Shown: one piece after another, positions 10,148 through 23,090 of the stretch | Layout of the letters: every line of letters begins with the position of its first letter | How positions within the stretch are numbered: the first letter of the stretch is position 1 | Assembly (NCBI GenBank): GCA_015680685.1 | Contig: MNCI01011336.1 | Location: 731,705 to 795,704 of the forward strand | Length of the DNA: 64,000 nt | Origin: Gnetum montanum | Taxonomy: Eukaryota > Streptophyta > Gnetopsida > Gnetales > Gnetaceae | Reading direction: 5' to 3' | Notes under the pieces: generated by a model | Database searches by the model: none | What the model saw: the letters and a program-made list of their open reading frames with translations, nothing else | Told to the model about the DNA's origin: nothing | Translations under genes and position numbers: made by a program

Positions 10148-12880
10148 AAACATTATCATTAATCTTTTCATCTTGTATATTCATCAAAATTTCTCTAAAT
10201 CTATGTTTTCATGAATCACATTTCCTTTATTGGTACACAACATCCAAGGTTATAAGTGTATTGAGTGCTAATCACAAATTCTTCACATGGATCTGAGATG
10301 ATATGTACGATATAACATCTTTCACAAGTGGAAGCTATGCAAGACCTCCAATGAGTATCACTAATCTACCAACACAATTCTCTAATCAATTATTTGGAAA
10401 TATTTTTTTAAGTCTTCTATCAAGGCTACAAAGCAAATTTGCCACCTATAAAACTCATTTTATCTATAACAGTATATTTTATGCATTTATATATGTTTTG
10501 TAACAATGCCAAAGCTGATGAGGCTAGTGATTTGTACTCTCTAATTCCAGTCTTTAATGTAAAATGTATTGTAGTTGTATTAATATTACATGTCATAATA
10601 GTAGTAAGGGGAGCACCAATAATTTATTTTTTCCCAATGGACAAGCTTGCTTAAATTCTTTACAAATAGTGTTAATGAGATATTAGTGTCCTATGCCCAT
10701 TGTACCTTGAATAATCATTAATAGGGGATCAACTCCATTGATTTCAAATTTTTGCATATATAAATGGCTAGTGATAATCTTCTTGAACTCCTAGGGAAGA
10801 TAAGTACACCTTGTTGTAGTCATTTCTTGTAGATGTTATTATTCCATGTGATCTATGACTATGAACAAAAGATATAGCAATCTTTGCAATATCTTCTCTA
10901 GAATAGCTAGCTGACCATTCATGTTATCTCTCTTGATCCCTTACTTTAAGCATTTTAAGTTCACTTGAATGAAAATGAGTTGATATAAGTAGATGCTAAT
11001 TCATTATTTTGAAATCATATTCAATATCTTCATGTCTTTATAGAATAATATCTTTATATTACCTCTCTTTCTTCTAAGCACATTTAAAATCTTCATCGAA
11101 TGTCTCCTCTTCTAATTCATATGTGTCAAATAGAAATTTTTTTTAGTTTAATTTCTTCATCATTTCTTTCCAAATCACATTTTACATCTCTAAAAAGGAT
11201 AGTGTAGTGGCAGTTGTGCCTAATAGTAATCTATCCATTTCTCCTCTCCTACTTTTGGATGTACTCTAAATCTACGACATGTTCTAGCAACAATCAGTTG
11301 TGGTCAAGTCCTCCACACTAGTACCTCTCTCTTATTAGAGCTAAACATAAAAAATTTCATAGCGTCTAGTAATGAAACTCCTTCCATTTCCAATTATCTC
11401 TTTTGATATGCATTAATAAGGGATGTGGATGTTTCTAGTTCCTCATCACCATCTACAACTAGTATAACTCTTTTATAGATATCTCTAGATACATTCATAG
11501 TATCAAATATTCTCCTACATTGAACCAATGAAAGTTCATATAGCATATGAAAAACCTCCATAGCACTAATGTCTTTACCAATTACAATGTCCAACATGAG
11601 TCTTTTGTATGCATTCACTGCATTTTCTTTTGGTTTTTGGAATCTACAATATGAAGTAACAAATCATGAAAGTATCTTAACTTCTTTTTAGATTTTGTGA
11701 TATATTTTGCAATATACTTAATAAAAATATATTTGTTAAGCATTGGTTGAAAGTATTTGTTTGCTTTCCATGTTTGAAGAATCATTATATCATGAATGTT
11801 CAAATTCGTATCATTTTGATGTGGTTCATATGTTACATGATTTTTGTTTTGTGGATCTTGAAAGAGTTCTCGTTGAGCTTGCAATGTCCATGGAACATTA
11901 TACCTAAGGAAAAAATTAAATTCATATCATTTTTGTTTAACATTGAGTACATTCATGATGTAAATAATAATGAATGTATTTAAAATAAAATAATTCTACC
12001 TCTAAACTTGTACATTATTTTGGGCTCTTAAACACACTCTCCTACAATGTGTATGATGCTAAACAAAATTTAAAAGCTCATCATAATCAATATCAAGATC
12101 CATGAATTACAGTTGATGAATTTTAATCTCATATGAATGACTAGGATTATTAACACATTGCATTTGCAAATGAAAGAATTATATAAATTAATGATTGTTT
12201 CAAATTACTTTAAAATTTAAAAAATTTTAATAAAAATTAAATAAAAGATCATAAATTCCAAATAACTTACATCATTAGATATTTCATCTTAATTAAATCT
12301 AGTATTCCATGCATTTGTTATTGTTTCAAACTCTCTCATTTTTCTAACTCCTTTGAGATCATTCTAATCAAGTTCCTCTATGTTTGAAGCTTTTTTGATT
12401 CAAAGAAAATCATGGATGTGTGGTGATCTCCTATGTTGCCACTCATATCTTGTCCTGTAATCAACCACATTGAATTTCTAAAATAATACCTTTTCTCAAA
12501 ATGCCTTAAGTCCAAGATGCATAAAATCAATACTATTTTTCATTTTTCATTCCTTCATTCTATAAACATTTTTTGGTGGTTCTATAGGAATTACTTTATG
12601 TAGGTCTGGCTATTAAAGATCTATTACACTTAGAGTAAAAATAGTTGATACACCCAACTCATTTATCAAATCAAACAATTACACTTTGCATTTTCTATAG
12701 TAGGAATGTTCTCATCATATTATTGTTACAAATCTCATTTAATTATCAACAAAATTATTTGTCAATGCATTTTGTAGTTCTTCATGTAATTCTTAAACTG
12801 TTAATGATGCTTTGATAAATTTTTTTTGAAGAATACTAACATTGATTTTAATGCACAATGTCTTATTATCATGTTATAAA
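10148..12880 (-). pseudogene. Helitron Rep/Pif1-helicase transposase (broken)
   Basis: Reading leftward, this follows a Helitron Rep-Hel protein. About 12690-12600 has GVSTIFTLS..D..WPDLHK, the Helitron-like N domain. About 12470-12400 has FNVVDY..RYEWQHRRSPHIH, which carries the HUH nickase motif. About 12080-12040 has the HTHCRR..CLRAQN segment. Frame 11884-11615 contains NIHDIMILQTWKANKYFQP and YIAKYITKSKKK, and frame 11618-11394 contains DISAMEVFHMLYELSLVQ. The Walker A box is eroded (IIQGTMGIG, near 10700). Motif II IDKMSFIGGKF lies near 10460, and the GGLAQLPPV-like motif III near 10330 is degenerate. A candidate intron lies around 11890-12000. The helicase end is missing where element B begins. 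Such proteins drive rolling-circle transposition. Many stops and frameshifts make it non-functional. No Helitron termini were found. Confidence 0.88.
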
Positions 12881-13999
12881 TGTTGTATCTAAAAATAAAA
12901 TTAATACATAGGTAATGCCTAATAAATTTGATGTTGGAAGGTTGAAAATTTTAGAGAGAAATAGCTTATCTTTGGATCCCACTGGCCTCTAGAAAAAGAT
13001 CCAAAGCATCCTAGACAATCTGGTTGATCACGTAGGGACTTATGAATTGTTAACAAAGTAATTAAATAAAATTGTAAATGTAGATATAGAAAGCAAAGAA
13101 ACTAAAATAAATAAATTTGTATGGAACAAATGAACTGCAACTTTTTATTAAAATAATAACAATTCTTAGAGGAACCAAGTTCAGACAAGTACAAATTTAT
13201 GTGCTTTGAATGCACAAAGAGTCAAATGAAGGATTCTTGGAACCTAATGCAGCTAGTGATCTTGTAGTCAACTTTGCTCTTTGAAAGTTTCAATTTTTTT
13301 CTTGTGATGCTCTTTGCTAATTTTTCCATCATTAGATTTACATTGTAGGTGATGCAGATGGTTGTAGACTTTTGGTGAATCTGCATTGCTTTGAAAGTCT
13401 TAATTTTTAGCTAAATGTAAAATGCCAAAAGTCCTTTCAATGTGGTAATTTTTGGTTTAAATAGATTGTTGATGGCTTGATTTATTGTTTCAAATTTTTT
13501 CCATGATTGTCGATGGATTGCTACAAATTTCTAGTGTATGTAGGTCATCCCTTGGCAACATATTTCTTAAATTTGGAAATTTTTATGCTTTTTACATTGG
13601 TTCCATGTGCTACCCAACATAAAAATCCAAGTTTAGCATAAAACTTCAATAGCCAAATTTATATGCTAACTTTGTAGGCTCCTCCAGCATAAAAATAAAA
13701 GCCCAAATTTATACATTGGCTTTGCATGTTGCTTTGGCATAAAAAATGTCATGGGCAACATAAAAACTAAGAAATACACAAATTTGTTGGTTTGCAAGGC
13801 ATTTTTAGTCTTCCCAAGCTTGGGTACATTAAAAAAATTAGCTTTTTCTACTTGAAGATAAGGCATTTACAACTTATTAAGCATTTTTTATCCTCCACAA
13901 GATAAGATGTGTGAGATTGTAGCCTATGAACTACAGATTTTACATTTTACAATAAAAATTTTACCTTAAATTCTAGTGATGAAGGTTATAATGCTAGTT
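12881..13999. other. Non-coding stretch with no gene seen
   Basis: AT-rich sequence with no recognisable domain on either strand. It may hold the rest of the Helitron. The only structure I see is the short tandem repeat at 13636-13790, listed separately. Confidence 0.5.
13636..13790 (+). repeat. Diverged 50-bp tandem repeat
   Basis: Three units start with GCATAAAA at 13636, 13687 and 13737. The first two share 'gccaaattta' and 'gctaactttg/ggctttgc' in the same order and are 51 and 50 bp long. The third is more diverged. Function unknown. Confidence 0.6.
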
Positions 14000-15187
14000 G
14001 TTTGGAAAAATAAGGAAATTGTATTTGCCATTATTTTCCATCAAACTACAAGTGATTTTGATCATGGGCTTCAACATCGATTTTCTTTGTGGTGTTTCAT
14101 TGGCTCCTCTTTACTGATGTTTTGAGGATTGACCTAAGAGACATCTACAAAGAATGCAAAACGCTACCACAGGTCCATCACTAATATTTCCTCTTCATGC
14201 TTAATTCTATAGTCGTTGAACTATGCCGAAGAGTGCCTATAATGGTAAGATAAGGCTATAATGGGATGATATGGGATAAAGGCTATATTTGGTTACAAGG
14301 GAATGGACACAAGGATTAATAATGAATTCCAAATGTTGACAACATGGTTATGGTATGGCTGCATCATGTTGGATGATCAAGGTGGTCCTTAGGCTTTGTA
14401 CTTTGAAGTTCTAGTTACTCAGTAATATTTTTGAGGAACCAACACTCCAGTCCAAGGATTCTTTGACCATTAGCCTCATCCCTTGGCTTATTTGGAGCTA
14501 TTTATTTGAATTTTTGGCTTCATTGGCCTTTTGGCAATTTGCTTCCCCATTTCTCATTTTTGTATGGGATGAAACTTTCATTGGGTTTCATTGTCAAGGT
14601 CAAACTTAGTCTAGTTTTCTCATTGAATGAGATGTGTTACTTCTAATGAACTTGATAGTGAAGCATTATAAAGGAGATGTCACATGGGCATAATGCATGA
14701 ATGTTGAACATAGATCATCATCATCATTAGGGATAAGAAAAGTTGTAACTTGGACTATCGTATTGTGGCTTAAAAGAGGTAATGAAGGTGATGTGAGACA
14801 AGCACTCTTGGCATAACAAGACAAGCTAACCAAATTTCAAGCATTGAGGTCACATGGTAACTTGCTGTTACGATGAGTCACACCTTTGTGATGGCTTTCA
14901 AGTTTCATTCTACAAGAAGAACTCTAAGAGGACAAGAAAAAAAGAAAAATCATACATGTTGTTACAAGACATTACATAAGGCTACATGAGATAACCAAAA
15001 AACTATAGGCCACCATAGGCTACTATCAGTACAACATGAATATCTGTGTCATGTTTCATAGATTTTACAAAGTTTGTAGTTTAGTTGTTATGCCAATTAG
15101 AGTTATGAGGTCATGCAGGCTCACTTGTTATAGATCATTAGAGTTATTAACATTGGTCATTCATTCCAACTTGTTAACAATGGTAAA
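14000..15187 (+). repeat. Dispersed repeat R, copy 1, left part
   Basis: This matches 40000-40800 by eye in the same orientation, with shared landmarks such as 'ggcaatttgcttccccat', 'gaatgagatgtgttac' and 'tttgtgatggctttcaagtttcatt'. It continues on the other side of element C at 28304. The boundary at 15187 is the target site GTAAA (15183-15187). No coding domain is recognisable, so the repeat type is unknown; it may be an LTR or internal region of another retroelement. The left boundary is approximate. Confidence 0.75.
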
Positions 15188-16064
15188 TGATGAGCGGAAA
15201 GGTACCCTTATGCCCAACCATACAAATCACAAAGCGTTCACACACAATCTGGTTGAATTCCATGGACTCTCTAGTTTCCAATGCACTAGTCTTCTAGAAA
15301 ATGAATCTTACCCTAAAGTTTGTTCATTGTCTTCCTAATTACACTTGTGAAGTATAAAGGTATGGTTAAGTGTAATTGAGGCATATCATTTTTATTATTT
15401 TATGTTTTATGGTTTGATGCCTAAAGAGAGTTGAAGTAATTTAATGACTAATTTAATTTAACTAACTAATCTTTAACTAGTTCAAGCATAATCATCTGGT
15501 CCCACTTTCCATACACATCTTGAACCCACGTATCCACTACTAGGTTACCAAGCACTATGCTGATGGGCACACCAAGCAATAATGTTTCTAGGATTACAAA
15601 GAAAATACGTGTTATTCTCAAAGTAGTCGTACTTATGTATTTAATCTATCTAGCTTATCTTCCTTAATTAGTTCAATTGCTAGAAAACATTAAATAAACA
15701 ACTAAAAGCATTGAATGCATGAATAAATATTTAAACTATCTAGGATGTTGCGAGGTTTATCAAGAAGATCATCATTATTGTTGAACACACTATCATGCTT
15801 AAGTACGACAATGCTCAAATAAAGATCTGTACACTTAATGACTCCTACTATGGGCACTCGGGAAAATATTCCAACTTTTAAATGGAAAAACTGCAAGAGC
15901 TTCACTACACTATGTCTAACTAATTCCATAAATGTGATTGGTGATAATGTATTAATAGGCAAGAATAGAGGCTACATTAATGGGGCCTAGTTGATGCATG
16001 AAACGATGCATTAACAGGGCCCAATCAACAAGGCCTCATTAACATGGCCATCGATGACTCATCA
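15188..16064 (-). repeat. 3' LTR of element C
   Basis: Runs from TGATGAGCGG (left) to ACTCATCA (right, 16059-16064), so it reads TGATGAGT... on the minus strand. U3 contains GCATCAACTAGGCC (complement of about 15982-15998), the U3 type shared with element E, and an eroded TATA box near 15948. The polypurine tract lies directly to the right. The paired LTR is 27452-28298. Confidence 0.93.
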
Positions 16065-16076
16065 TACCTCCACAAC
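16065..16076 (-). other. Polypurine tract (element C)
   Basis: The complement reads TTGTGGAGGTA, directly before the LTR start TGATGA. It is preceded by GATGAGTTTTCATTCAG, a block also found before the LTRs of A (1178-1192) and, diverged, D (30132-30150). It primes plus-strand DNA synthesis. Confidence 0.8.
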
Positions 16077-16309
16077 TGAATGAAAACTCATCCTTGAATT
16101 TCTTTACAAAATTGGAAAGGTATGAAATTATTGATTGATGCTAGACTTAAAAAATTGACTTTTCAAAATTGAGTACTCATGTGTACAAATAAATAAATTA
16201 CAAAAATTATGGTGTTCATGACATAAAATTGAACACCATCAGATGACTTTGCAAAACTAGATAGCATGTCCTCTAATGTTGTGAAATTGGTTGGGAAGAT
16301 CAAACAGTC

Positions 16310-19136
16310 GTAGGTGGTGGAGGTTCTTGAGGTTCTAAAGGACCTTTACCAACTTCTAGGATGTGTAGTGGCTGAGGCAGTTGTGGCTATCCTGCTACTA
16401 CTGCAACTTCTGGTAGGATGAAAAAAGCATCTAACAATGCTTTCATTTTCTTCTTCTTACTCCTAGGATCATGCATAGTCCATGAAGCTTCATCAATGTG
16501 GACTAAAATGGGCACATCCTAAGGATAGGGAATTGCTAGAAATAGCTCCTTGAATTTGATGAACTAGGTAGTGAATTATTTGTGCTTGATGTCAAATGCT
16601 CTGATTACATCTTTTAGCTCCTAGTAATCATTCATTTTCCTGGCTAGGTTCTCAACAGTTGATTGTTGATTGATGAATCATGTCTTAAGAACCTTGAGTT
16701 TAGTGTTTGCCATCTCAAGCTTTTGCTTGGTGTCCTTATGGTACTTGAACTTGGCCTCATATAGCAAGTACAAGCTAGCCACTTGCCTTTCAAGTTCTAA
16801 TCATAGCTGTCGACTATTTAGCTTCGCCAAGTTTACATAATGAAGGTTGGCCAATTCCATATACTATGTTATTTCCTCAATTTGCAACTCCTTCAAGTGG
16901 ATCTCCACTCTATTATAGGCATCTATTCCATCAATGATGTGCTACTATACCTCTCTTTCCTGCTAGAGTTGTTAGAGGGCCTCGTTTACTTTTTCCTTAG
17001 CCATTTCAATATGCTTCTCACTCACTTCCTTCTCCACTGATCTCTATAGTGATTCTTAACTCTTTTAAATTCTAGAGCCTCATTTTTCTAGGCTATAATT
17101 TTAATGATATATTTCTAATGTAAGGCTTGGACCTCCTCCATAGATATATTACAATTTTCCACAACCAATTTCCTCAATTCTATGTTTACCTTGGCAAACT
17201 ACTCCTAATATTGATGAATAAATTCTTGCATTTGTTTTTATGCATCAACATTACACAAGTGATCATTTTTTGTATTCAGTGATTCATTTTCTTGGCACAT
17301 CTAAACCAAGTCTTTTTGAACCATGTAGGTTTTTGCTTTTGTTATAGACTAGTTGAAGATGGACATCACTATTTCCTCATTAACTTGTTTTAATTGTTCT
17401 TGAAGCTACTAAAAAGCTTTATCTCTAGTTATTGCTAGGCTGAGGAGTGTAGGATTAGCAAAATAAGCACACAATTTAGCAACTTCCATGGCCAAGCATT
17501 GGTTTTGTACTTAAGCCATTTCAAGTTACTATTCTAGGATGATGAACTCGCCCTTTTCTTTTAGCAGCTTTGACTGGGTTGCAGTAATGTTATCCAAAAA
17601 ATTGAAGATATTTAGAATTGATTGTTTGATCCTCACTAGTTAGTTCAGAAACTCTTTATGCTAGCTTGTATTCAATCTTTCATTAATTTTGCTTGTGGAT
17701 GTCTACACATCTCGAAGTGTAGATACATCTAGAATAGATTCCCCCAGCTACGTTAAGTGCTTTAGCAATTTGGTTAGCAACTACTTCAGTAGTAATCTCT
17801 TGCCCTTGGTGCTACATCACTAATACAGTTGCCCCCTCACCTTCCTCCAAACATGCCAAAAAGAAGGTGACATTACCAAATATTTTTAGGAATAAATGGT
17901 GTTGAGATAAATACATTGTCATCTTTTGGGCATTGGGATCTGATCTCATAGGAAACTATGTTCGTTGGGTAGAGAATATTAGTCCACTTCTTTCCATCTG
18001 GCTAATTATTCAAACACCTCATTAATGTGACTCATCATGGATCAATATATAGATGGATCTCCACCACTTGTTCCTACACATTGCTCTTGCTCACACAAGA
18101 GTTGCAATTGGATTTTTTGTAAGCAATTAATGGCTACATAGGACTTTGGCATTGTTTCTTAAGTAGGGGGTGGAGGTGGTGGTTGATACTTTCATTCTTT
18201 AGACATGACATGTGTCTTGTCCTTCATCATTTTAGACAATGAGGCTATGGGAATGTTCTTGATCATGTCATTTGCATAGTGGATGATCTCTTCCATTCTG
18301 TAAAGTTTCCAAATGAGGCATGGGAAAGGTAGGGTTTTTCTTCCACATTCATTCTCTTTGAAGTGCTTCCAAATCTCTAAATATATCAATTGTGGAAGGT
18401 TTACTAAAAATATCCCACTTAGCACAATGCATGCTCATCCAAAAAAGGTAGTCACCTTACTAGGTCTTACTATTAGATTGAGGTCATAAGTTGCTATTTT
18501 AAAGTATACACATTCTACTGGTGTGAGTGCATCAAATTCCTTATGGTTGACCCTGTAACACCATTGGGTTCACTTCTTTTTGGCCTTGGGATCAGCTTGT
18601 GTAGAAAACTTTACCAATTATGTCCTAGTATTAGGTAATCCAAGAACTTATGGAATAACATTAGTTGAGTAGGACAATTGAATGTCCTTGATCTTCACTA
18701 TGGAGCTTGCCCTTCTATTATTCTAGAAGAGGTACATCTCTCCCATGTACCACTTTCCACTAGAAGTGATAATTGGCCACATGGAAGAGGTTTGCAATTG
18801 TGTTTTTACCTCTGCTAGAGCATGCTCTAAAAATGGCTCAAATTTTAGTTCCTAGAGAACTCAACATTGGATATCACAAGGCCTGCTAGTGTCAAGGTAG
18901 GCTTGTGTTAGTATGAATTCAAGCCTTAGTATGGGTCCTAGTGCTTCCCATGCTATGATTATTTTGTTTCAACTTCTTCTTTGAGAATTTGACAAATAGA
19001 TTTTACTTTGGACTCTTCTTGAAGAGGTCCCATTGCATGGGTTGCTTCTAGTTAATCCTAGGCTTGTTCTTGTTGGCCCCTTCCAACCTTAGGTGATTTC
19101 TCCCTTGGTTGCAATAGTCCTTCCTCTTGTAGTCAT
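16310..19136 (-). pseudogene. ORF3: unknown protein with coiled coil (element C)
   Basis: A third ORF downstream of integrase in the same sense, before the polypurine tract. The ATG at 19136 lies about 470 bases after an internal TATA box. A globular segment at about 18800-18190 includes HKEFDALTPVECVYFKIATY and the frame 18425-18192, with LPFPCLIWKL. It matches element E's KEFVTLTITERVYSKIASY and LPFSCLIRKLC at 62337-62580. About 17900-16600 is Glu/Lys/Leu/Gln-rich with heptad character. The end has a basic cluster PRSKKKKMK (about 16470-16440) and a proline-rich tail (PLEPQEPPPP). LPF-CLI--LC resembles a motif of plant 'putative transposon protein' domains from memory, which is weak evidence. 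Not recognised as an envelope: no signal peptide or membrane span. Function unknown; the copy is dead. Confidence 0.7.
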
Positions 19137-19599
19137 TTCGGTCTTGGTGCCACTTGTAATCACAACATGACCACTAGTTAGCAATTATTATGTGACTTGA
19201 AATAATTGGAATACCTTATCTCCTTTGGACAGCTACAATTGACTAAGTTGTGATTATGGCTAATTTAATCAATTTTAATCATTATGTTATTTGTGTTTTA
19301 ATGTTAATAAGTCATTATAGAAGGTGTTGGAAGGGCTAACTCTCAAAAATTAATGGTTTCATATTATCATATTCAATAAACCTTTGGGAAAGTTAGAAAA
19401 ATTTTCAAAAAAATTTCATTGAAGACCTTAAGGTTTGTGTCCCCCACAATGAAGAGCTTACCTCTGCTAGCTATAGGATCAAAGAACAGAGTGATCTGGA
19501 CAAATGGTTGCAAAGTTATGGGCTTTGGAAGGTTTTGGGCACTGAAAAATAGCAAAAAATCCCCTCATGTTATGAAGCAAATGTCAAAAATTACAAAGT

Positions 19600-19660
19600 T
19601 CTTAGCGGTATTTATAGAATTTTTGGCATGCATTGACTAGGCCTAGTCAATGTGGTTGTT
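19600..19660 (-). promoter_or_regulatory. Internal promoter before ORF3 (element C)
   Basis: The complement carries TATA box TCTATAAATA (19609-19618) and, just upstream, a perfect 22-bp palindrome at 19631-19652 (CATTGACTAGG followed by its reverse complement). The ACTAGGCC core also occurs in this element's LTR U3 and in the equivalent place of element E. Downstream (complement of 19461-19460) lies a consensus splice donor, GAG|GTAAGC. Confidence 0.65.
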
Positions 19661-21180
19661 GACCACCATTGAATTTCATTGACTTTGGTCAAACTTCCAA
19701 AATACAAGGAGTTTGTAAGTGAACTTGGGGTCAAATGAAGCCAAAAAGCCACAAACATAATGAAAATAGTAGAAGAGGATGCTAAGCCTTAGAAAATTAA
19801 AAAAATTGGAGAAAAGGGCTTGGAAAATGAATTTAATGAGATTTTATGGAGCATAGACCAAAATACATAATGGAATATGTGAAAGATAGGATTGTAGCAA
19901 TGTATAAGGTAAGGGAATTAACTAACCAAACCAAGAGATATGCAAGTGGGTCCTCCCCATAGTAGGCACATGCCCTTTTTACCCTTGCATAACCTCAACT
20001 AGGGAGTCCGTGGGCCCTACACTTAATTAATGGTCATGAGAAGTTAAGGACCAAACAAAAATAATCTACCCAAGAATTCCAACACATAAACTAGGACATC
20101 AAGCATAACATAGAAATTGGTAGTGAGGTTAGTTGTGGTAGCATAGATTGATGATTGAGAAGGTGGGATGGAATCCTGAATTGAGGTCATAAAAAGTCCC
20201 TTGTGAAGTTTGTGTTTCAAATGACTTGAGAAGATCCATCCTTAGTCTAGACCAAAACCAGCCTCTTTTAGTAACTTCACATCACCACTCCAAGACTAGT
20301 CCATCCCCTTAAGACACAAGAGTGCTCCCAGATAACAACCATCATTCCATAAAGAGAAGAAAAGAGAAGTAGGAAGTGAGATAAGGCCTTAGTTAGAGGG
20401 GACCTTCAAGCATGGGTAACATGTCTTTCTAGTCTCATAACTAGTGCTTGTAGCCCATTTATTTGTCTAAGGGATGTGCTTTTAATTCCCATCATGTGTT
20501 TTTTTTCTTTGTTTTTTTTTTCTTTTCTAGATGGGAACCACACCATGCAAAAACATTATTTAACTTCCTGAAGTGGTTGTCATGGAACGGTAAGTAGTTA
20601 ATGAAAACACCAAATCATTTGAGTAAATAGAAGAGTACAAAGAGTATTGAGTCCCCTTGAAGTCATACCTTTTACAAACCCTTGAATCCTTTCCAATTCT
20701 AGAAACTACCAAGGTCACCAATTTATTAAAAGTTTCTTTAATGGAAGGGATCTCAAACTTATAGAATGAGAGAAACCATAGAGTTTGTGGATGGGTGGAT
20801 GACATGGACTCACTACCTATTCCATGAAAAATAAACCATGTCATAGTCATTAGACATTAGAATTCAAAAATAGAACCCAAACATTGACAATAACAACATT
20901 AAGCACAAACCATGATTAGTAAATAGTAATAGTGGCATTGTGTCCTACAGTAATAAAACACTTTTATTAGTAAAAATTTGAAAATCACACTCAAACCAAA
21001 CAAGGTAAAATATATAAGCAAGTTTAAAATATTCAAGAAAGGTTCGAATGTACTAACAATGGTGTCAAATAAAAAATGATGTAAAAATAGGAAAAATTTT
21101 GCAAATAAAAAATTTGTAAAATAAATAATGTGCAAAAATAAAAAATGTGGAAAAAAAATTGAAAAGTTGAGGAGCCATAT
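19661..21180 (-). other. Element C post-integrase non-coding spacer
   Basis: Contains no credible gene. It aligns with 2040-3340 (B), 32090-33480 (D) and 59580-61150 (E). Poly-T/A tracts occur near 20500 and 21050-21160. Short open frames such as 20850-20560 are not conserved as proteins. Confidence 0.6.
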
Positions 21181-21279
21181 GGATGATTAGCATGAATCAC
21201 CATCTCCCCCATGACTATGTTGGAAGGAGGAGATTTGAAAAATAGAGTGTGGTTGTTCATCTATTGAGGTGGTAGTTGC

Positions 21280-22460
21280 ACTAGCTTGTCTTGGTTCTAG
21301 GAAAGGTTTTACTTATTAGATGTTGACCAACTGCCTTTTATTTGGGCTCTCATGTTCTTGTATTAACATGGCCCCAGAGAGAAAGGTTTGATCAATTATA
21401 TAACGTCCTTACCACAATGTTTGGAATTTGATTTTCTGAGGTACATGTGTGGGATTTCAGTAGAGAACATTGCCTCCCAGTTGAAATCTCACTTTCCGTA
21501 TTCTTTGTTCATGTCATTGTTTATTGAATGCCTTGTGCACTTTATTCAAAGATAGGGCTATTGATCAGTTTTTATCTAGCACATTTAGGTTGATCAATCT
21601 TTCTCTTTGTGCTAGACTCAAGTTAAGGTCTAGATCATAGGCTGTTAAGACTGTACAGAGCTCAACTTGAATTAGGGGCATTGGAAGTTTTTCGTACACT
21701 AGCTCATAGGGAGAGTAGCCAATAGGGAATTTTCATGTTGAGTGGTAGGCCCAAAGGGCATTGTTGAGCTTTGTGCTCCAATCTCTCCTATATTTTCTTA
21801 TGGTCCTTATTAGGATCTTTATGATCTCCCTATTAGTTACCTTTGTTTGACCATTGGCTTAGGGGTAATAGGGTGTTGTTAATTTATGTTTGACCCTTAA
21901 GCATTGCATAAGTTTTCGAAAGGTGGCACCTATAAAGTGAGTTCCATTGTCAAAAATAAGTGCATGTGGCACCCCAAACCTATTCACAACATGTTGTTAT
22001 ATACATCTAGCAATAGTGGATGATGTACAATTAGTCACAGCTGTTGCTTCTACCCATTTGATGTAGTAGTCAATTGCTATGATGATATATGCCTTCCAAT
22101 TAGACATGGGTATGATGGAACCCATGAAGTCTATACCGCACATGTCAAAGGGCTCCAGTGATTAAATTCATTATTAAGGGCCCTCCATTCATGCAATCAT
22201 CCTACTATCTCATTGATAATGTTCACAAGATTGGACAAATTGGTGGGCATCCCTAAAGATTGTAGACCAATAGTATCTTGCCATCAGGATTTTTATGGTT
22301 GTGTGCCTCCCTACATAGTGTCTTTGTGAGCATCCTAGAGAACACATAGTTGATCCACATCAAGGACATACTAATGAACTAGGCCATCGGCACATACCTT
22401 GTAAAGATATCTATTAATTTCCATGAAGTACTTTTCCTAATGAAAAAACTATTATTTCTT
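21280..22460 (-). pseudogene. Integrase remnant (element C)
   Basis: It follows RNase H on the minus strand. The complement near 22120-22140 encodes DFMGSIIPM, the start of the catalytic core with its first Asp. The complement near 21960 matches element E's 'FGVPHALIS' segment (FGVPHALIF). Farther left, 21790-21660 matches the 'AYRST..LPIGY..YELVYE' stretch of E. Frames are broken throughout. It would integrate element DNA. Position and alignment support the call; an intact DD35E triad could not be read. Confidence 0.75.
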
Positions 22461-22639
22461 CCTAAAGTGTAGATCTTGTGACATCTCCTAAGTGAGAAGG
22501 TAAGTGAGGATGCCATCATACAATTTTAGTTTAGCAGGAACTTGGTCATTTATTACTCCTATAATGAGGAGTTCATCTAAAAATTGATCAAAGAGTGGAC
22601 TCTCCTCCTCTTTATTATTGCATCTTAATTGAGAGAGAT

Positions 22640-23090
22640 GGTTAGTGAACACATTCTTAGTCCCTTTTCAATCTACCATTGTGAGATCAAATTTCTATAA
22701 AATCATAGCCACAACATGATAGAAGGGCTTACCATTACCTTATTCATTAAGAAGTAGATGGCACTGTGGTCTATGTGCACAAATACTTTATAACCAAGCA
22801 CATAATGCCTAAACCTTTTGAGATCATACATCACTACCATTAATTCTTTGTTAGTTGTGGTGTAATTCAACTATGCATCCACAATGCTTTAGCTTGCAAA
22901 ATGGATGTAATATGAATGTTTCTTATCATCCAAGTGTGTAAGCACTAATTCCAAGGAATAATTAGATGCATCTATCATTATATGCAATGGTTTGAACCAA
23001 TTTGGTGCCCATAGAATTAGAGTTTCTACAAGTTTCTCCTTTAGTAGTTGGAATGCATGTTTGCACTACTTGTTCTAAACAAATGAAGCA
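22640..23090 (-). pseudogene. RNase H remnant (element C)
   Basis: The complement of about 22830-22640 encodes the LGYKVFVHIDHSAIYFLMN-type motif (TDH changed to IDH), with the following LTMVD..K..KNVF segment. It corresponds to 4742-4960 in B and 58020-58200 in E. Several frameshifts break it. Its position between RT and integrase is as expected. Confidence 0.75.
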
